Part shown: piece by piece, positions 35,001-48,104 of the stretch
Position numbering within the stretch: the stretch's first letter is position 1
Layout of the letters: the number at the start of each line of letters is the position of its first letter
Assembly (NCBI GenBank): GCA_951799445.1
Contig: OX637296.1
Coordinates: forward strand, 1,922,001-1,986,000
DNA length: 64,000 bases
Origin: Pseudisothecium myosuroides
Taxonomy: Eukaryota; Streptophyta; Bryopsida; Hypnales; Lembophyllaceae
Direction: 5' to 3'
Notes under the pieces: generated by a model
The model's input: the letters and a program-made list of their open reading frames with translations, nothing else
Told to the model about the DNA's origin: nothing
Database searches by the model: none
Translations under genes and position numbers: made by a program

Positions 35001-36072
35001 TTGCATGATAAATCAACATGTTCAATTAGTGCCCAATCATTGTTAGCTCAAAGTTTACGTGAAATACAATTGATTGTACTTGATGAAGTTTGTGCTGGAC
35101 ATAGATTTATGGTCGAAGCAATAGATCGATCATTGCGAGATATTTGAGGTATTGATACTTCGAATGGCGGTCTTGTAGTTTTATATGGTGGTGATTTTCG
35201 TCAAACTTTGCATGTCGTTGTAGGTGGAGGTTGTAAGCAACTGTTGAGGCTTGCTTGCGACGTTCATATTTGTTTCCATTAATGCGACATTTTCATTTGA
35301 CCACTAATATGCGTTTACAAAGTCAACTCGATTTTCAACAACTTTTATTAAATATTGGTGAAGGCAAAACCGGTTCACAAGTAGAGCTACCGCTTGGAAT
35401 GGTTGCGCATGGAAATTCTCTAAATGGGCTCATTGATGCAATTTTTGATGACCCGGTTGATTTCTCTGAGAATGTAATTTTGGTTGTCCGAAATGATGAT
35501 GCCTAAGAAATCAACCGTAGAATCACTGACTATATGCTTGGCGATGTGCATCAATATTTTAGCACTGATTTTATTCATCATTATCCGGCAGAGTTTTTAA
35601 ATTCTCTACATCTTAGTGATTTGCCACCTCATCAATTAAATCTTAAATGTGGTCAATATGTGATGTTCCTGAGAATCTTAAATCCGGCAAAAGATTTGTG
35701 CAATGGTAGTCGCTTACGTTTGTTACAAGTATCTCCATCTGTATTATTGTGTGAAATTGTGGAAAGGCGTCATCGTGGTCAAGAAGTGTTGATTCCAAGA
35801 ATCACACATCATTGCAACGATAGCCGCTTGCCATTTACACTATGTCGGAGACAATTTCCTATCACTGGTGCTTTTGCAATGACAATCAACAAATCGCAGG
35901 GCCAATCATATAATCGAGTCGGCATTTATCTCGAAATGAAGTATTTAGCCATGGTCAATTATATGTGGCTTTGTCTCGTGGTAGACATCCTGTAAACATT
36001 AAAGTTGCTAATGACAATTCAAATGCCATAGGAATGGTAAAAAATGTGGTTTACCATGAGGTTTTTGCATGA
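32022..36072 (+). pseudogene. Helitron Rep/helicase transposase, decayed
   Basis: Rolling-circle transposase with an N-terminal Helitron-like region, a Rep nuclease and a PIF1-type SF1B helicase. One frame runs 32022-35147, then shifts near 35240 and again near 35940; homology ends at a TGA at 36070-36072. Visible motifs are the HUH site in FQKRGLPHAHILLWL (HAH at 33393-33401), the two-tyrosine site MKYLHKYIFKG (Tyr codons at 33804 and 33816), Walker A at 34848-34865 read as GSTSKT, Walker B IVLDE, GGDFRQ, TTNMRL, TINKSQGQS and, after the second shift, FSHGQLYVALSRGR. Nine in-frame stops lie at 32649, 32943, 33213, 33654, 34380, 34410, 34536, 35145 and 35504. Walker A should be GGTGKT, so both changed glycines also abolish ATP binding. 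A small in-frame duplication (GETPT twice) lies near 32606-32640. It cannot be active as it stands. Confidence 0.92.
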
Positions 36073-36246
36073 CATTGTGTTGGAGATTCCTACATATATT
36101 TACACCTGAATCAAGTGGATGGAAAAGTTAAGAGTTTGTTTCAAACTCTGTATGTTTAGGGTTCATGCACGCTTCTGCCACATCCCCTTCCATCCAACTG
36201 CATTCTTTTGGTGTCCATCATTATTTCACTGTCTCAATTGAGATAG

Positions 36247-36272
36247 CCTACCATATCAATAAATATGGTAGG
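36247..36272 (+). other. Hairpin downstream of the Helitron genes, possible 3' terminal hairpin
   Basis: A perfect 10-bp stem CCTACCATAT / ATATGGTAGG around the loop CAATAA lies about 175 bp after the helicase end. Helitrons end in a hairpin followed by CTRR. No CTRR follows within the usual distance (the next bases are ATGATATTTG), so the true end may have mutated or lie elsewhere. Confidence 0.35.
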
Positions 36273-36601
36273 ATGATATTTGTAACCATTTTGCTACATT
36301 CTTTTATAGTCAATGGAAGGATATTCCAATGTATGCATCTTTAGATGCAATCTATTTATAAAATTTATCACTTTTCTACATTTCAATCGTATGTATATTT
36401 GTAGATTATTATATAAAGATTAATAATTTTTTCATTGAAGATTTGCTTGAAATTGAAACTATTGCTCTACATATTCAAATGTGAATATTCTACTTACATT
36501 TTTCACTTGATTAATTTCTTTTTATTGCAATGTTTTCATCTTTGCAAAGGTTATTTTGTGAAAATTATGATATAAAGATTTTCTTTAATTATTTTCTATT
36601 G

Positions 36602-36603
<2 letters not shown>

Positions 36604-36663
<60 letters not shown>
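36604..36663 (+). repeat. (TA)n microsatellite, about 29 units
   Basis: Uninterrupted TA dinucleotide run; reading frames over it (YIYIYI) are artefacts. Confidence 0.95.
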
Positions 36664-36665
<2 letters not shown>

Positions 36666-36781
36666 TGAAGATGTCAATATTTTCATTTAAAGATTATATA
36701 TACTTTCTTTATCTACATTCTATTACATGAAAGATTGACGAAAGTAAAATATTTAATGTGTAGCAAAGCAAGCGCCAACCG

Positions 36782-36922
<141 letters not shown>

Positions 36923-36989
36923 TTAAATTTTTTAAATTTTTAAATTTATTTATTTTTTTCATTAGATCAATACCTAAACAAAAAACATT

Positions 36990-37510
36990 TGAATCGTTCT
37001 AATCTAAATTGATTTTTTGAATTCAATTGTTTTAATTTTTCTTTTCTTTTCAAAACAGCATAGAATATGCTTTGCTTACTAGAAAATTTTCATCAATGGA
37101 ACTTACAATTCACAATTTCTTGTCAAATTTATTAATGAATTAGTTTTTTCATTTACTATTTACTACCTTCTGCTTCCACTTTATAATTTTTGGATTATGA
37201 ATATGAAATATTTTTTGGTTAAATTGTTTTCCATATATCCTCATAACATTTTCTAACATTTGGACAAGTTATAGTACGCATGTTTTTCTTTCTAAATTTT
37301 TTTAGAATTCAGAACTCTACCTTTGGGAAGGGGCATAAAAACTTGGTGAAGATTGGGTACATTGATGTTGGAGTCATGGAGATACTCATTCTAAAATTTT
37401 AGGAGGATATACTTGAGCAAGTTAACTAAAAGATCCAATAGTTGGATTTAAGAAAAATGAAAGGTGAAGATTAGAACCTTGCTTATACCCTAAACCCAAA
37501 GCAAGGTTCA
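36990..37510 (-). mobile_element. TTAA-family subfamily F fragment, inverted
   Basis: The reverse complement of this stretch follows the copies at 18306 and 29248: ACTATTGGATCTTTTAGTTA, then TGCTCAAGTATATCC, then TTTTATGCCCCTTCCCAAAG. No intact TTAA-CCCC end is seen. Confidence 0.5.
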
Positions 37511-37905
37511 TAAAAAACAGATTCAATGCTTTCATTGATGACAGATCACAAAACTTATATATATTTACTCAGTGCCATCATGATGCTGTTACATCAAACA
37601 CTACCCATAACACTCGATCTACAAGCACTATCTCATTTGCATGTACACTTTTTCAGGTTCTCTGTGTCTACCATCCACTGATGGACGGAAGTAACCAAAC
37701 TTACGACGTAAGTAAGGGCAACTCTCAAAGGTGACTACAGGCACATTGACCTTTGAGGTTAGTTGGAACTTGGCCTCACAACATGTACAAAGTTAAATCA
37801 TCTGAAATTATAAAAATAAGAGTAAGAATAAGAATGAAAGAAGATGATTCTCAAGAATTATTAATAATAATAATCCTCAGGAGTAACTACTGCCAGTATG
37901 ATCCA

Positions 37906-40900
37906 TCACTGCTTGAGCGCTTCCAAAAGTGTATTAGTTGCAGAATCGGCCTCTGCAAGGATCATGTTGGGACTGTCAGATGGAGCAACATCCGATCGGT
38001 CATAGTTGCCACTGGCACGGAGCTTCATCTCCGACCCTCCATCCACCACGCCTCGTATGACGATGGTTTTGTGCGTTCCGGACAGCAACTCCTCGTAATC
38101 AGTATCACCCGTTTCGCCCACCACCACCACCATGTTGGCCACGTCCACGCTCCATCGAGCGAAGAAATACCTGCAGATCAAGTTGAGCGAACTTTTGTGT
38201 CAGACATTCAGATGGCTAAAGGCACAAGAACTTCAACTGTAACAACACCGGCAAGCTCAGAAGAGTCACATACACCCTCAGTCGTCATGATCAAAATTAT
38301 CCATAATGAGGTTCAGGTCATAGGTACTGCAAATGAAGGCTGATAAGTAATTGAGAGTTGACACGTAAAGCTCATTTAAGCAGCGAGGTAAGAAATGTTG
38401 GAGATGCAAACAAAGTACCTGAGAGCTTGTGATCGAGATGCCAAAAGAGGCAACACATGCAAGCGTGAAGAATTTCGGCAATACATCACATGGCACCGCA
38501 ACCCGCGCATTCGCAACCGCTGCCGCAGTTGATCCACATTGGGAGCCTACAACCAACCATAAATTATACACTTATATCAATCAGATACCATATAAAAAAA
38601 TATATATCTAATTTGTAGATGTGCAAAAAAAATGAAGAAAGTAACGCTAGCTCTCCCATGCAACAAATAGACCAGACTCCAAAAGCGCTGGATAGTACTT
38701 ACAATGTCAGGATTGGTGACAGTGTAGGCGAGGCAGTGAGAGTTACAGCTTCCCGTATCTTCCACCAAATTTTTCGAGTCCTTGTTAGCACTCTCGGCGT
38801 CCGATGTGTTGAGGCGAGCCATGGTCTTGCGAAGGCCGTCGTATCCCCACCGGTAGTCGATGTGGGCCGTGTAGTCTTTGTCCGCCAGCAAGTCGTCGCT
38901 GTCTGCATCTGATCCAGAGGGAGGGTAGTAAACTTCACTTCCGCTACAACAAATCAGAGCATCGAACTCCATCGGGGACAGCCCAGCCGAGTTCAGCATT
39001 TCAACGATCTCCGACTTGGTCAAGGCGGAGGAAATAATCAAACCGGGTTTCACTCGGATGTTCGAGTCCGACTGAATGGCCTTCACGATGCTTTGAATCT
39101 GGTTAACGACTGTGCTGCTGGATCTGTTGGTTGTACTGTCGTATCCATCAACGGCAATGATCACAAGGCGTCTCCGTCTCTTCAATGGCAGGGCCTTGTA
39201 AGCTCCCGTCATTGAGCCGAATCCTTCCTCATGCAGCGACTCCAACCGACCACTCACGGTACGATTCTTGGTTGTGAGAGACTTGGCGTCCTCCAGTCCG
39301 TTGTTCTTCCCCGAGTTCTGGTGGCTTCGCAGCAGCCGCTCCAAATCACCAGCGTTTGAGATAGAGGTATTCCCATCGACACTGAGATTCAGCGAGAAGT
39401 CCTGGTCGTCACGCAGGGAATCACTCTGAGATTCGATCTCATCGTTCTCGGAACTGAAATCCGTTTTCCATTGCGGATGTCGCATGCGACACAAGGCGAC
39501 CCGTGACAAGTATGTCCGACAATGTTCCGGCCATGAGTACAAGTGAATGTTTTTCAATCCATTCCTGCGACATAGGGACCATAAATTCCGGTCCGCAACC
39601 AACTTCAGCAGTGCGTCTCCGATTTCCTTCTCGTTGTGAGGATCCACCAGCAGGCCATTCGAAAGAGCCTGTGAAATTAAGCCAAAACATCAAGCCGCTT
39701 AATTGTGTCAGTCGACATCGAAGTTTGCAGATGCTCTACTGTTCGACGTTGCAAACGAAAGCAACACAAGTCAAAATTAAGATTATGAAATTAATGTTGT
39801 ACCTTGTGAATGTCAACAGGTCCACCATTCTTCGTCGCAACCATGGGCAAGCCATGTGCAGCTGCCTGGAGAAGCAACGAAGGCACAGTTAATTAGTGGA
39901 GCTGACAGATTGCACTGAAAAATTAAGAAGTGCAAACGATTAATATTATCACACAATGACTTGAATGAAGAGGAATAAGCGTCATTTCGTGCTTAACTCG
40001 CTTTTATAATACGGACGAGAACGAATAATTTACAGCAAACGTCAACGAAAGATAAGAATGATTTCATAAGCCAAAAGCTCTCTGTACCTCAATCAGAGTT
40101 AGTCCAAATGGCTCCACGAGTGCTGGATTGACGAAGACTCCCTGCAAGTAAACTCATGGTTATCAAATCAAGCCAGCGAAACTTTGAAATCCTTGAAGAC
40201 CATCAGAAGAAGATCCGATGAACTGCGTTGCTTTTTCGTAGCTCTCAGCTAACAGCAGCAATGCTTGCAGGTCTACAGTCGTCCAAGCCCATTATGAATC
40301 TTGAATTCAAATAATTGATGAGGAAGAAACCACCATAAAGTACCTTGGTTCTTGCAGCAAGGCGATAGATGTCAGGAACATCACTCTGCTTGTGGTGCTT
40401 GGGATAAGCAACTTGACCATACAAGTTGTATTTGTCAATCAGTTTCAGCACAGTAGTCATCACTGATGCGTTACCACCTGACATATCGTCAATGTCGTCA
40501 CGGTTTCCCATTATCAGCGTCTGCAGCAGCAACAAAGGGGACAATTCGCCACATTAGCTTCCAAGTCATGCAAAGGAGACTAGTTTCGTACCTCACTTGC
40601 AACTCATAAGTCCTTCCCACTGTATGCCAGAAAATAAGGAACGACAGTGCGACGTCATACCATATTAGCCAACTCCCTCAAAGGTTGGCGTTCACCGAAA
40701 GCCCTCAACAGGGTTGTAAGATTCTTCTTCGGATCCGGACGCGCTAGAGCCAAAATCATGGGCTTGTGCGGGTTGGTGAAGAAACGCATGATCTGTTGAT
40801 TTGATAATTCAACCAACATACAGTCAACCCACATAATTACTCCAGAGTGCCCGAACAAATTCCTAACAACTGTAAGAGAATTAAGAGAAACGAAAATTTC

Positions 40901-43900
40901 GGAAGAAATTTAATGCTGTGAGCTGAGAATTTGGGGCCATCATCTCAGTTCATGTCGGGAGCTTCACCACATGAATTCTTCACAGAACACTCAAAAACGG
41001 ATCTGCACACGTTGCAAATCTATTTTTTAATTTAAAAGAGCCAAAATCTCACCTCGTCCCAAATAGGAGGATTGGCTCGAGGAGAGACCGGCACGGCATT
41101 TGAGGCATCATTGGCAGTGATCAAGACAGCCTCAGGCTCTCCTTCGGCAGCATCTCCTCCGTCTTGAACTATGACGTTGCTGAAGTCCATTCCTGGTGGA
41201 ACAACCTATACGCACAATACGTCCCACTCAAACATCAGCACACCATGCCGCACTGATTCAGGTACAGGAGTTGCATTCCAAATGGTCTGCTACATGCACG
41301 GAAAATTGAATCTCCAGGTTCAAATAAAAAGGCTTATTCACAAATATACAGATGGAGCAAGAAATGAAATTTCCTCCTGTGCAACTTTGAATTGTATTGT
41401 GAACAGAAGCATAACTTCTAATCATCAAAGTAACTTACCATCATCCGGGGCATATATCGGCCATGGCAGTTGACACCTCTACGAGCCCTAGCCCGTAGGA
41501 CACGCTCCAGCTTGACGTCAAAACCATCGTACAAGCCCCATTGCTCCTCGATTTCCTGTTTGGTACTCGTAATGACAAGTTCCGCTGCATCCAGCGAAAG
41601 CTCCTCCGCCTCAATCCTCCGCATAATCTTATAAGTAGTGTTGATATCCTGCTTAGATTCTCTTCCCTGCTTAAGAAGCTGCTCCAGCTTGTTCCGACCA
41701 AGCGAGTGCCCAGTCAACACCATAGGAACATTCAAGGCCCCCGATAGGAGTGAAGCCGTATCTCCAGCATCGGCATAATGGCCGTGGATGACGTACGGCC
41801 AGATTAAGTCACCGCTCCCAATTTGATCACCCAGAACCTTGGACATATTGAGAATGTGTGACAATGCCCCATCCACGAACTCCTGAATGTGTGGCCACAG
41901 GAGTTCCTTTCTTAGGTATACATCCCTGCGTTACAGAGTACAATATCTTTGTAAGCAAAAATATCATTAGCTGCTTATATTGAAACTTGACTGAGCCAAC
42001 ACCATATGTTAAATAATCTGCTTTCTTCTTTCCACCTGAAAATCTATCCTTGAAATTAGAAGCACTAGCGACGACAACAGCTGTCCCAGGACAGAAGGAA
42101 GAGACAGTAATCTTAAACTAAAGTCGCCCCGGCCGACCCACGACATCACAAAAGGACATCTCCTTAACTCCAGAATTTGCGAACTCTTGGCTGGCCAAGA
42201 AACACTCTGCTGTGAATGACGTGAGATGCCACACTCGGGGCGACACTAATAGTATGAACGGAAGCCAGGCTGATTCTTTGCTAGAGTGTTGAGGGCGAAA
42301 TACCTGGGGCCACAAGGAATGCGCACAATGTACGCACCGCTACTCTCACCAACATCTTCAGAGTCGTCATAGGACCCCATGCCCAACATCTCCGTGGGCT
42401 CTCCATAACTCCAATCCACATCGGGGGAGCAAATTTGGCGAGTGAGTAAGTCTACTCGATAAACTTCAGGCATCATGGCCAGCGCTCTTGCTAACTCAAC
42501 CACATACTTCACCTGTTGCAAAGTATGTCAAGTTCACCCCAAAAAACTTAAACGTAGAGCAGTAGAACTGAAAGTGTTCCTTCAAGAAGAAACCAATCGC
42601 GACAGAAATTGATCAAATCGAATAGCAAAGGAACCGACAGTGCGCTGCAAGCATCAGAGAACCCTTTAAAACTCTCACAAACAGAGACAAGTGAGAAGAA
42701 GCACGAACCTGCCCACCAGTGTCAGAGTCCCGACCAAGCTCCATATTGTCCCCTCGCACAAGACCGTGCAAACTGGACAGTTTCACAGGATTATTGAAAT
42801 TAAATAGCACATTTTGCACGAATAACCGCTCTAAACCAGCATGAACCTCAATCCTCGAACTGGCATTGGAAAAAATATCAATCACATCTGCTGCGAGATG
42901 GCTCCAAATATCTAGAACGTGATAACAAGATTCTCATAGCAATGCCGAAAGGACGGAATTCATTTTTCAACACACCTGATGAGCACTATGTACAAACGCT
43001 TGGCAGGTTTCTCTCTGTCTGGAGCACTGGCCTCTCCAGGACTGGGCTCTCCAGGACTGGAAGTGTTCAAAGCCAAACTACTCTCCACGCGCGGCATACT
43101 ATCAACCGGGGTGCTATCCCTCTCACCCTCGGAAAGGTCCGACGACATATCTGCGGTGGCATCTTTCCTTCCCTGCTCACGCTCCATATGCCGCCGCGCA
43201 AGTCGATGTGCGTCCTCCCATTCAATCTGTCAATCAGTAGTCAAGATAATTCCGTCAGCCCAATTCCCTATTCACGAAAGACGACAGTTTCCCCTGCATT
43301 GCCTCTCAAACGACCACCGCACTCATTGCCTCTGAACTCATTCCAAAAACAATATTGAATAAAATCCTACCAATCTCTTTTTCCTCGCAATATGCCAAAT
43401 CCTCCAACACAGATGCTCCATTCGCAGAGTCCGCTCCTGCGAACTCCTCACCGCTGACGCCTGCCAGAAGCAACCGAATTAGCCAAATGCAGACCTTCAA
43501 TTCCACTGCCTGTATCTACCAAAAAACTATTCCTCTCCCTGCATCATTCCTTAACCCTCAAGAAACACTTCGCATTGCACTTCACAATCCAATCCCGTCC
43601 TAATCATTCACAACCTTCAATTTCACAAAACAAATCCACCTCGAACCACAACCGTCCCGATGTATCCTTCAAAACATCGAAACATGCACAAAGAGCAAAA
43701 GAACGCAAAACAGGACAAGACCTCCACGCATGCAATGTCGCCACTGTTAAAATACCAAAACAAATTAACAACAAAAATTCGCAGATCCTCAGCGCAATGC
43801 AAAACCGAAGACCGAATCGAATTTGAGCGCGCACCTTGATCCAGGTGCGGTACAGAGAAGAGTCATCGAAACCCGTGACACTCTCCACAAAATACTTGGC

Positions 43901-44005
43901 CGCTTTGAAATCGTTCACGCCGACCGTCCGTTGGTCATGGATCCTCTCTCCCGTATCCAGAATCGCCTCCAAGTATCCATTAATCCACTCGTTCCCGGCC
44001 GCCAT
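37906..44005 (-). CDS. SPS: Sucrose-phosphate synthase, 14 coding exons, complete
   Basis: Makes sucrose-6-phosphate from UDP-glucose and fructose-6-phosphate in the cytosol, the committed step of sucrose synthesis. Coding exons (minus): 44005-43835, 43460-43371, 43226-42976, 42772-42709, 42512-42304, 41925-41439, 41205-41053, 40792-40661, 40520-40344, 40141-40088, 39865-39803, 39668-38703, 38546-38419, 38170-37906. All introns are GT-AG and in frame, giving 1069 aa, the normal length. The start [17 protein letters not shown] is the family N-terminus. The GT-B core carries [20 protein letters not shown] (171-190), [27 protein letters not shown] and the EX7E motif [10 protein letters not shown] (E588, E596). 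The C-terminal SPP-like domain spans about 784-1050 ([29 protein letters not shown]). SDLSEGE (116-122) precedes a serine-rich linker around S136/S137, where the light-regulated serine (spinach Ser158) would lie. The site matching spinach Ser424 is N414 ([11 protein letters not shown]). Confidence 0.97.
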
Positions 44006-44580
44006 CGCCACAAAACGAAACGAAACCAAACCAAACCAAAATAATAAAAATAAAACAAAACTTTCAACAACCACGTGCACACGTCCTCCTCCCGCAGCAA
44101 GAACCGAGGATTCTCGCTCACATCCTCATCTGCACACCATAATCCAACATCACAATCATCGAACACGCGCCAAAGCCAAGCGACATGCAATCGGCACCAA
44201 ATCGAAAACCGAGAAAAACAGAGGCCAGCTTCTTCCCCTGCGGGAAGAACGAGAGCAAGCGCGCACCACGAGCTATGGCGGAATGTGGCAATTGTGTGCG
44301 GATGCTGCAATTGCTTTGGTCCCTAGAAGAGGAAGCGCGTGGTGCCTATGCCCGCCCTGTTGTCTGGGTCCGTCTGTCCGTCCGTCAGCTGCCCGCCCGG
44401 GTTGTGGTAACGAAGTGGCGACCACCACACAACACAAGCCAGTCCAACAATGAAGCCCGTCTAAGCAATTTGTAGCTTGGATTTTGTGAAGCAATGATAT
44501 GCAAGCCTAAGTGGCTTGGGCTCGGGTTTGCTTTGCTTTGGCCTCTTCATCCCTTCAGTCACTCGCATTGCCCAAGGGTA
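44006..44580 (-). promoter_or_regulatory. Presumed 5' UTR and promoter of sucrose-phosphate synthase, with an overlapping upstream ORF
   Basis: This GC-richer stretch lies directly upstream of the SPS start. An in-frame ATG at 44080 would add 25 hydrophobic residues; I reject it because the family begins at MAGNEW. A separate minus ORF (44310-43915, 131 codons) starts upstream and overlaps the first 91 nt of SPS in another frame. If it is in the mRNA, it would act as an inhibitory uORF. An intron in the leader cannot be excluded. Confidence 0.4.
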
Positions 44581-47500
44581 AAAATTGGAAGGATTTTTTT
44601 ACTTTTTTATTGCTTTTACTATGGGCCATGGTAATTATAATGCAACCTTTGCTCTGATTGATTTTCTTCCAGTGAATGAGATTTGGACCACATTCAATGT
44701 CTTAGATAGCCGGAATGGAGTGATTAGTGACCACAATAGGAACTTCCAGCTTTTTAGTGCTAATTCATTGTAGGAAGTGATTGTTTTAGGGTTTCCATGT
44801 TTGCAATTACTTGTGGGGAGGGTCAAAATTACAGTATCATGCCTGGTGATCAGGGTAAGGTCAAGCAAAACATATTTCTAAAAAAAAGATGCCATAATTA
44901 ATGTGAATGATTTTTTTATTTTATTTGTATGGAATAAAAGTATTTAATTGAATTGTTCTATTTTTAGAAACCACTCAATCTTATCTTTCAAGAAAAAATT
45001 AAAAATTGAGTAAGAGAGAGAGACCTTGACCACCAGGTAGAGTAATCAACTTTCACTCTCAAAGGTCAAGAATTGGTAACTATATCTATAATTTTTAGTG
45101 CAATTGCGCTAGGCCATACTACATCTATATATTCATTCTCACAAGATGAAAATTGGAAGAACTTCACTTTTTAGTGCTAATACTATAAGTTGCACTAATC
45201 TTCAAGCCGAAGGCTAAATTATATTGCATCCAATATATAGACCTGCCTTAGGTGCACAAACTCTAAACTTTTCACCTAATTGAAATGACAAGAACTTATT
45301 ACAACACGTCACACTAATCCTACAACCAAAGATCTAGACTTGAACCTAGAATGTGAACCAACTTAGGTTTATAAACTCTACTTTGGCCAATCCTAAAAGA
45401 ACTAGGGCTTTGTGTTGCTGCACACAACCGTTGATAATTGTATTGCAAGGAAGAAATATCAATTCTTTTTTAAATTGATCTTTTAAAAAAAATTTGGTGC
45501 CGCCTACAAAGCAAGAAGCATCATTGTTGTCATAGTGGGCAACTTATAATCATCGGACGTCCCGGATGGACGGACATTTTGGACGATTTGGACAGCCCGG
45601 AGAAATAATGCAACCACCTTAGAGTAGTCACATCGATGAATTAGGATTACCTGACATATTGGACGGTTTGGACGGAAGGTCCGTCTGATGTGACAACTAT
45701 GAGAGGCATAGCAAATACCAACATACCAAAAATATTATTATTATTAATATAAAAAATTGACAATGTCATTGCCACTATTAATCAAAGTTTCATATTTTAC
45801 TTTAGAAAAACTTTTTTTGATGTAAATATCATCGAAAAAATTATATTTCTAATGTTCCTAAAGTTTTATGAACTTTGTAAGTAATTTATCCTTCACTTTA
45901 GATATTCATCTTTCTTTTTTCATTCCTATTTTTGTTGTTGCCTTTATTTATATTATAATTAGATTTTTTTGAAAATGTACACCACTTTATATCTTGCAAA
46001 TTCTAAATCCAATCAATTTTTCTTTCATATTTTAACAATTCACAACATTATAAGTGTAAATTACCCTCAATTATTGAGTCAACAAATGGTTTTCTTGTGA
46101 TTCTAAAAGTTGGGAAACTATGAAACTATTTAAAATGGATTTAAAATGAATTGCTAATAATGTATTCTTTACAAATTTTCATGTGCAGTCCAATATACTA
46201 GGATTGTTGTTATTAGATGCACATACCTTCATTGTACCAACACAATCAAGCAAAGAGTCCAATCCAAGTTGTTGTTGTTACATTGAAAATTTGCTCTAAA
46301 GTAATAACTTTGTTTTGATAGAATATCCAACAACATATTTCCCTATTATCAATGGTTGAATCTAATAAATTGTTACAAAATCTTAAGTTGCAATTGTTTT
46401 TTGGGATAAAAAGAATACAATTTTGGATGAAAATTAATAATTCTATTTATATACTGGATGTTTCATCCATGCCTATGAATGTGGATAGCTTCTCCAAAGA
46501 TTTCTTTTTGCTTGTCCTAAAATAAAGGAAATAAAAAATTATGGTTGAATCATCTAGAGCTTTATCACACGTAAGTATGGAAGTAATAAATAGTACATTT
46601 TCTATTCTAATAGAGGTAGTTGATTGATCAATCATGTGATGATCTTCAAGTAAGTTAGAATTTTTTTTTCTCTAACCTTTTATTCTCCAATTCTATTATA
46701 TGGGGTTCTTTTTAAATATTATCAATATTACCTTTTAACTATCAGTGCAGAATATTGTCAACTTTATATATAATCAGTATGATTAGAAAGTGATAGACTC
46801 TTTAATGAATGGTTTTGATTCTTTCTAAATATTATTCAAAGATGCATTTAGATGACACTTTTAGGTTTTTCCATGAAAATTCACAAATACTCTACAAAAA
46901 ATATTTTTAGCTTCAGATTTATGATTTCCATTTGTCTGAAATGAAAATAACCACTAGCTATAATTTTTGACTCAATTGATACTCATCACCTAAAACACAA
47001 ACAATTTTAGAAATTTTTATCTCAGATCATTCTAGGTGTACTTTAATTCCAAATTTTGATTCACTTGCTTTAGTCTAAATGTAGACTATAAAATGCCTTC
47101 CAACAAGATTTTTTTACCATGGAGTTCTACATAAAAGGTGTACAAAATCCATAGTTGGGTCTAATCCAATGTTTGGGGAGAATCTCTAATTAGTTTATAA
47201 TTAGCTACACTTAATAGGGATATTAAAGGGACCAAAAAATTAAGAGGGACTTACCTTACAATGAATGCATGCAGAACATAACTAGTGATTGTGTGTGCAT
47301 GAACAGTGAACATGCATAGCCAGCGAACATGTGTAAATATTTATGTAGTGTGAAATGTCGATTTATTAATATGGGTCCCCTTAAAACCCCTATTCACTGT
47401 AGTGGAATTGGAAAAAAAAAAACACTGGTTGCAATTTGAAAACATGGGGATATAAACAGTGGAAAAATCTACAAAAATATGTATTTTGGAGTAAAAAATA

Positions 47501-47590
47501 GAGAAAAAAAGAGGATTTGATCCTTGAGAAACCGGTTCCATAGGGGAATTAAAAGGAAACTAGGTGGTAAGACTGCAAAAATATCGCATC
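44581..47590. other. AT-rich intergenic DNA, no gene seen
   Basis: No coding signal. At 45550-45700 a GGACGGACATTTTGGACG-like phrase occurs twice in a more GC-rich patch. Otherwise nothing is recognised. Confidence 0.45.
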
Positions 47591-48104
47591 CCCAATTTTG
47601 ACCGCACAGTGAACACCCCAAACTGGTGAAGGGGAAGCGTGGCGTGCTGCTTTCCTGGGACCAGTCAGTCCAGTACTCCAGTTCCGACTTTATTACAGTA
47701 TTGGGCCTTTGCCCAACTGGGGGTCCAAACTGAACGGGCGTTCAAATGGGCGGGGAACACGGACTCCATCCCGGACCGACGGGTTAAGTTCGGGTAGGAA
47801 TCAACTGGTGGGGAATGAGTTGGGGGGGTCGCAGTGCATGTGCACCTGCCACTTGGCAGTCTCCGTGTGGCACCCCAACCACATTCACTGCCACTTGGCA
47901 CGAGCCGAGCCGGGGTCCTGGCATCTCCTTCTTCCAGATGCTTCGGGCTTCGTTTGCCCAGACTGCGATGCCTGACTGCGATGCCCGGCCTGCTTGGTCC
48001 CCATGATTGAGTGGAAGTCGTTAGGCTTAATTTGGTCAAGGACACAACTTGAAAGGCATCATTCTATGATTCGATCCAACTTATTACACCCAAAATTGCA
48101 AAAA
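47591..48104. other. GC-rich intergenic island, no gene recognised
   Basis: Markedly GC-richer than its surroundings. It has a short internal repeat (CTGCCACTTGGCA near 47848 and 47889) and overlapping frames on both strands with no motif. It directly abuts copy 2 of the TIR element that also borders the GC-rich island at 5.7 kb. Confidence 0.35.

Noticed and set aside
32022..36072. Helitron stops as recoding or introns
   Set aside because: The stops are scattered, the sequence around them reads through in frame without splice sites, and key catalytic glycines are also lost, so decay is the simpler reading.
43306..43506. 66-codon minus frame beside SPS
   Set aside because: Wrong frame over SPS exon 2; the correct frame reads [11 protein letters not shown], which is the conserved SPS block.
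43835..44080. Longer SPS start at 44080
   Set aside because: The added 25 residues are hydrophobic and absent from the family, whereas [16 protein letters not shown] at 44005 matches the family start.
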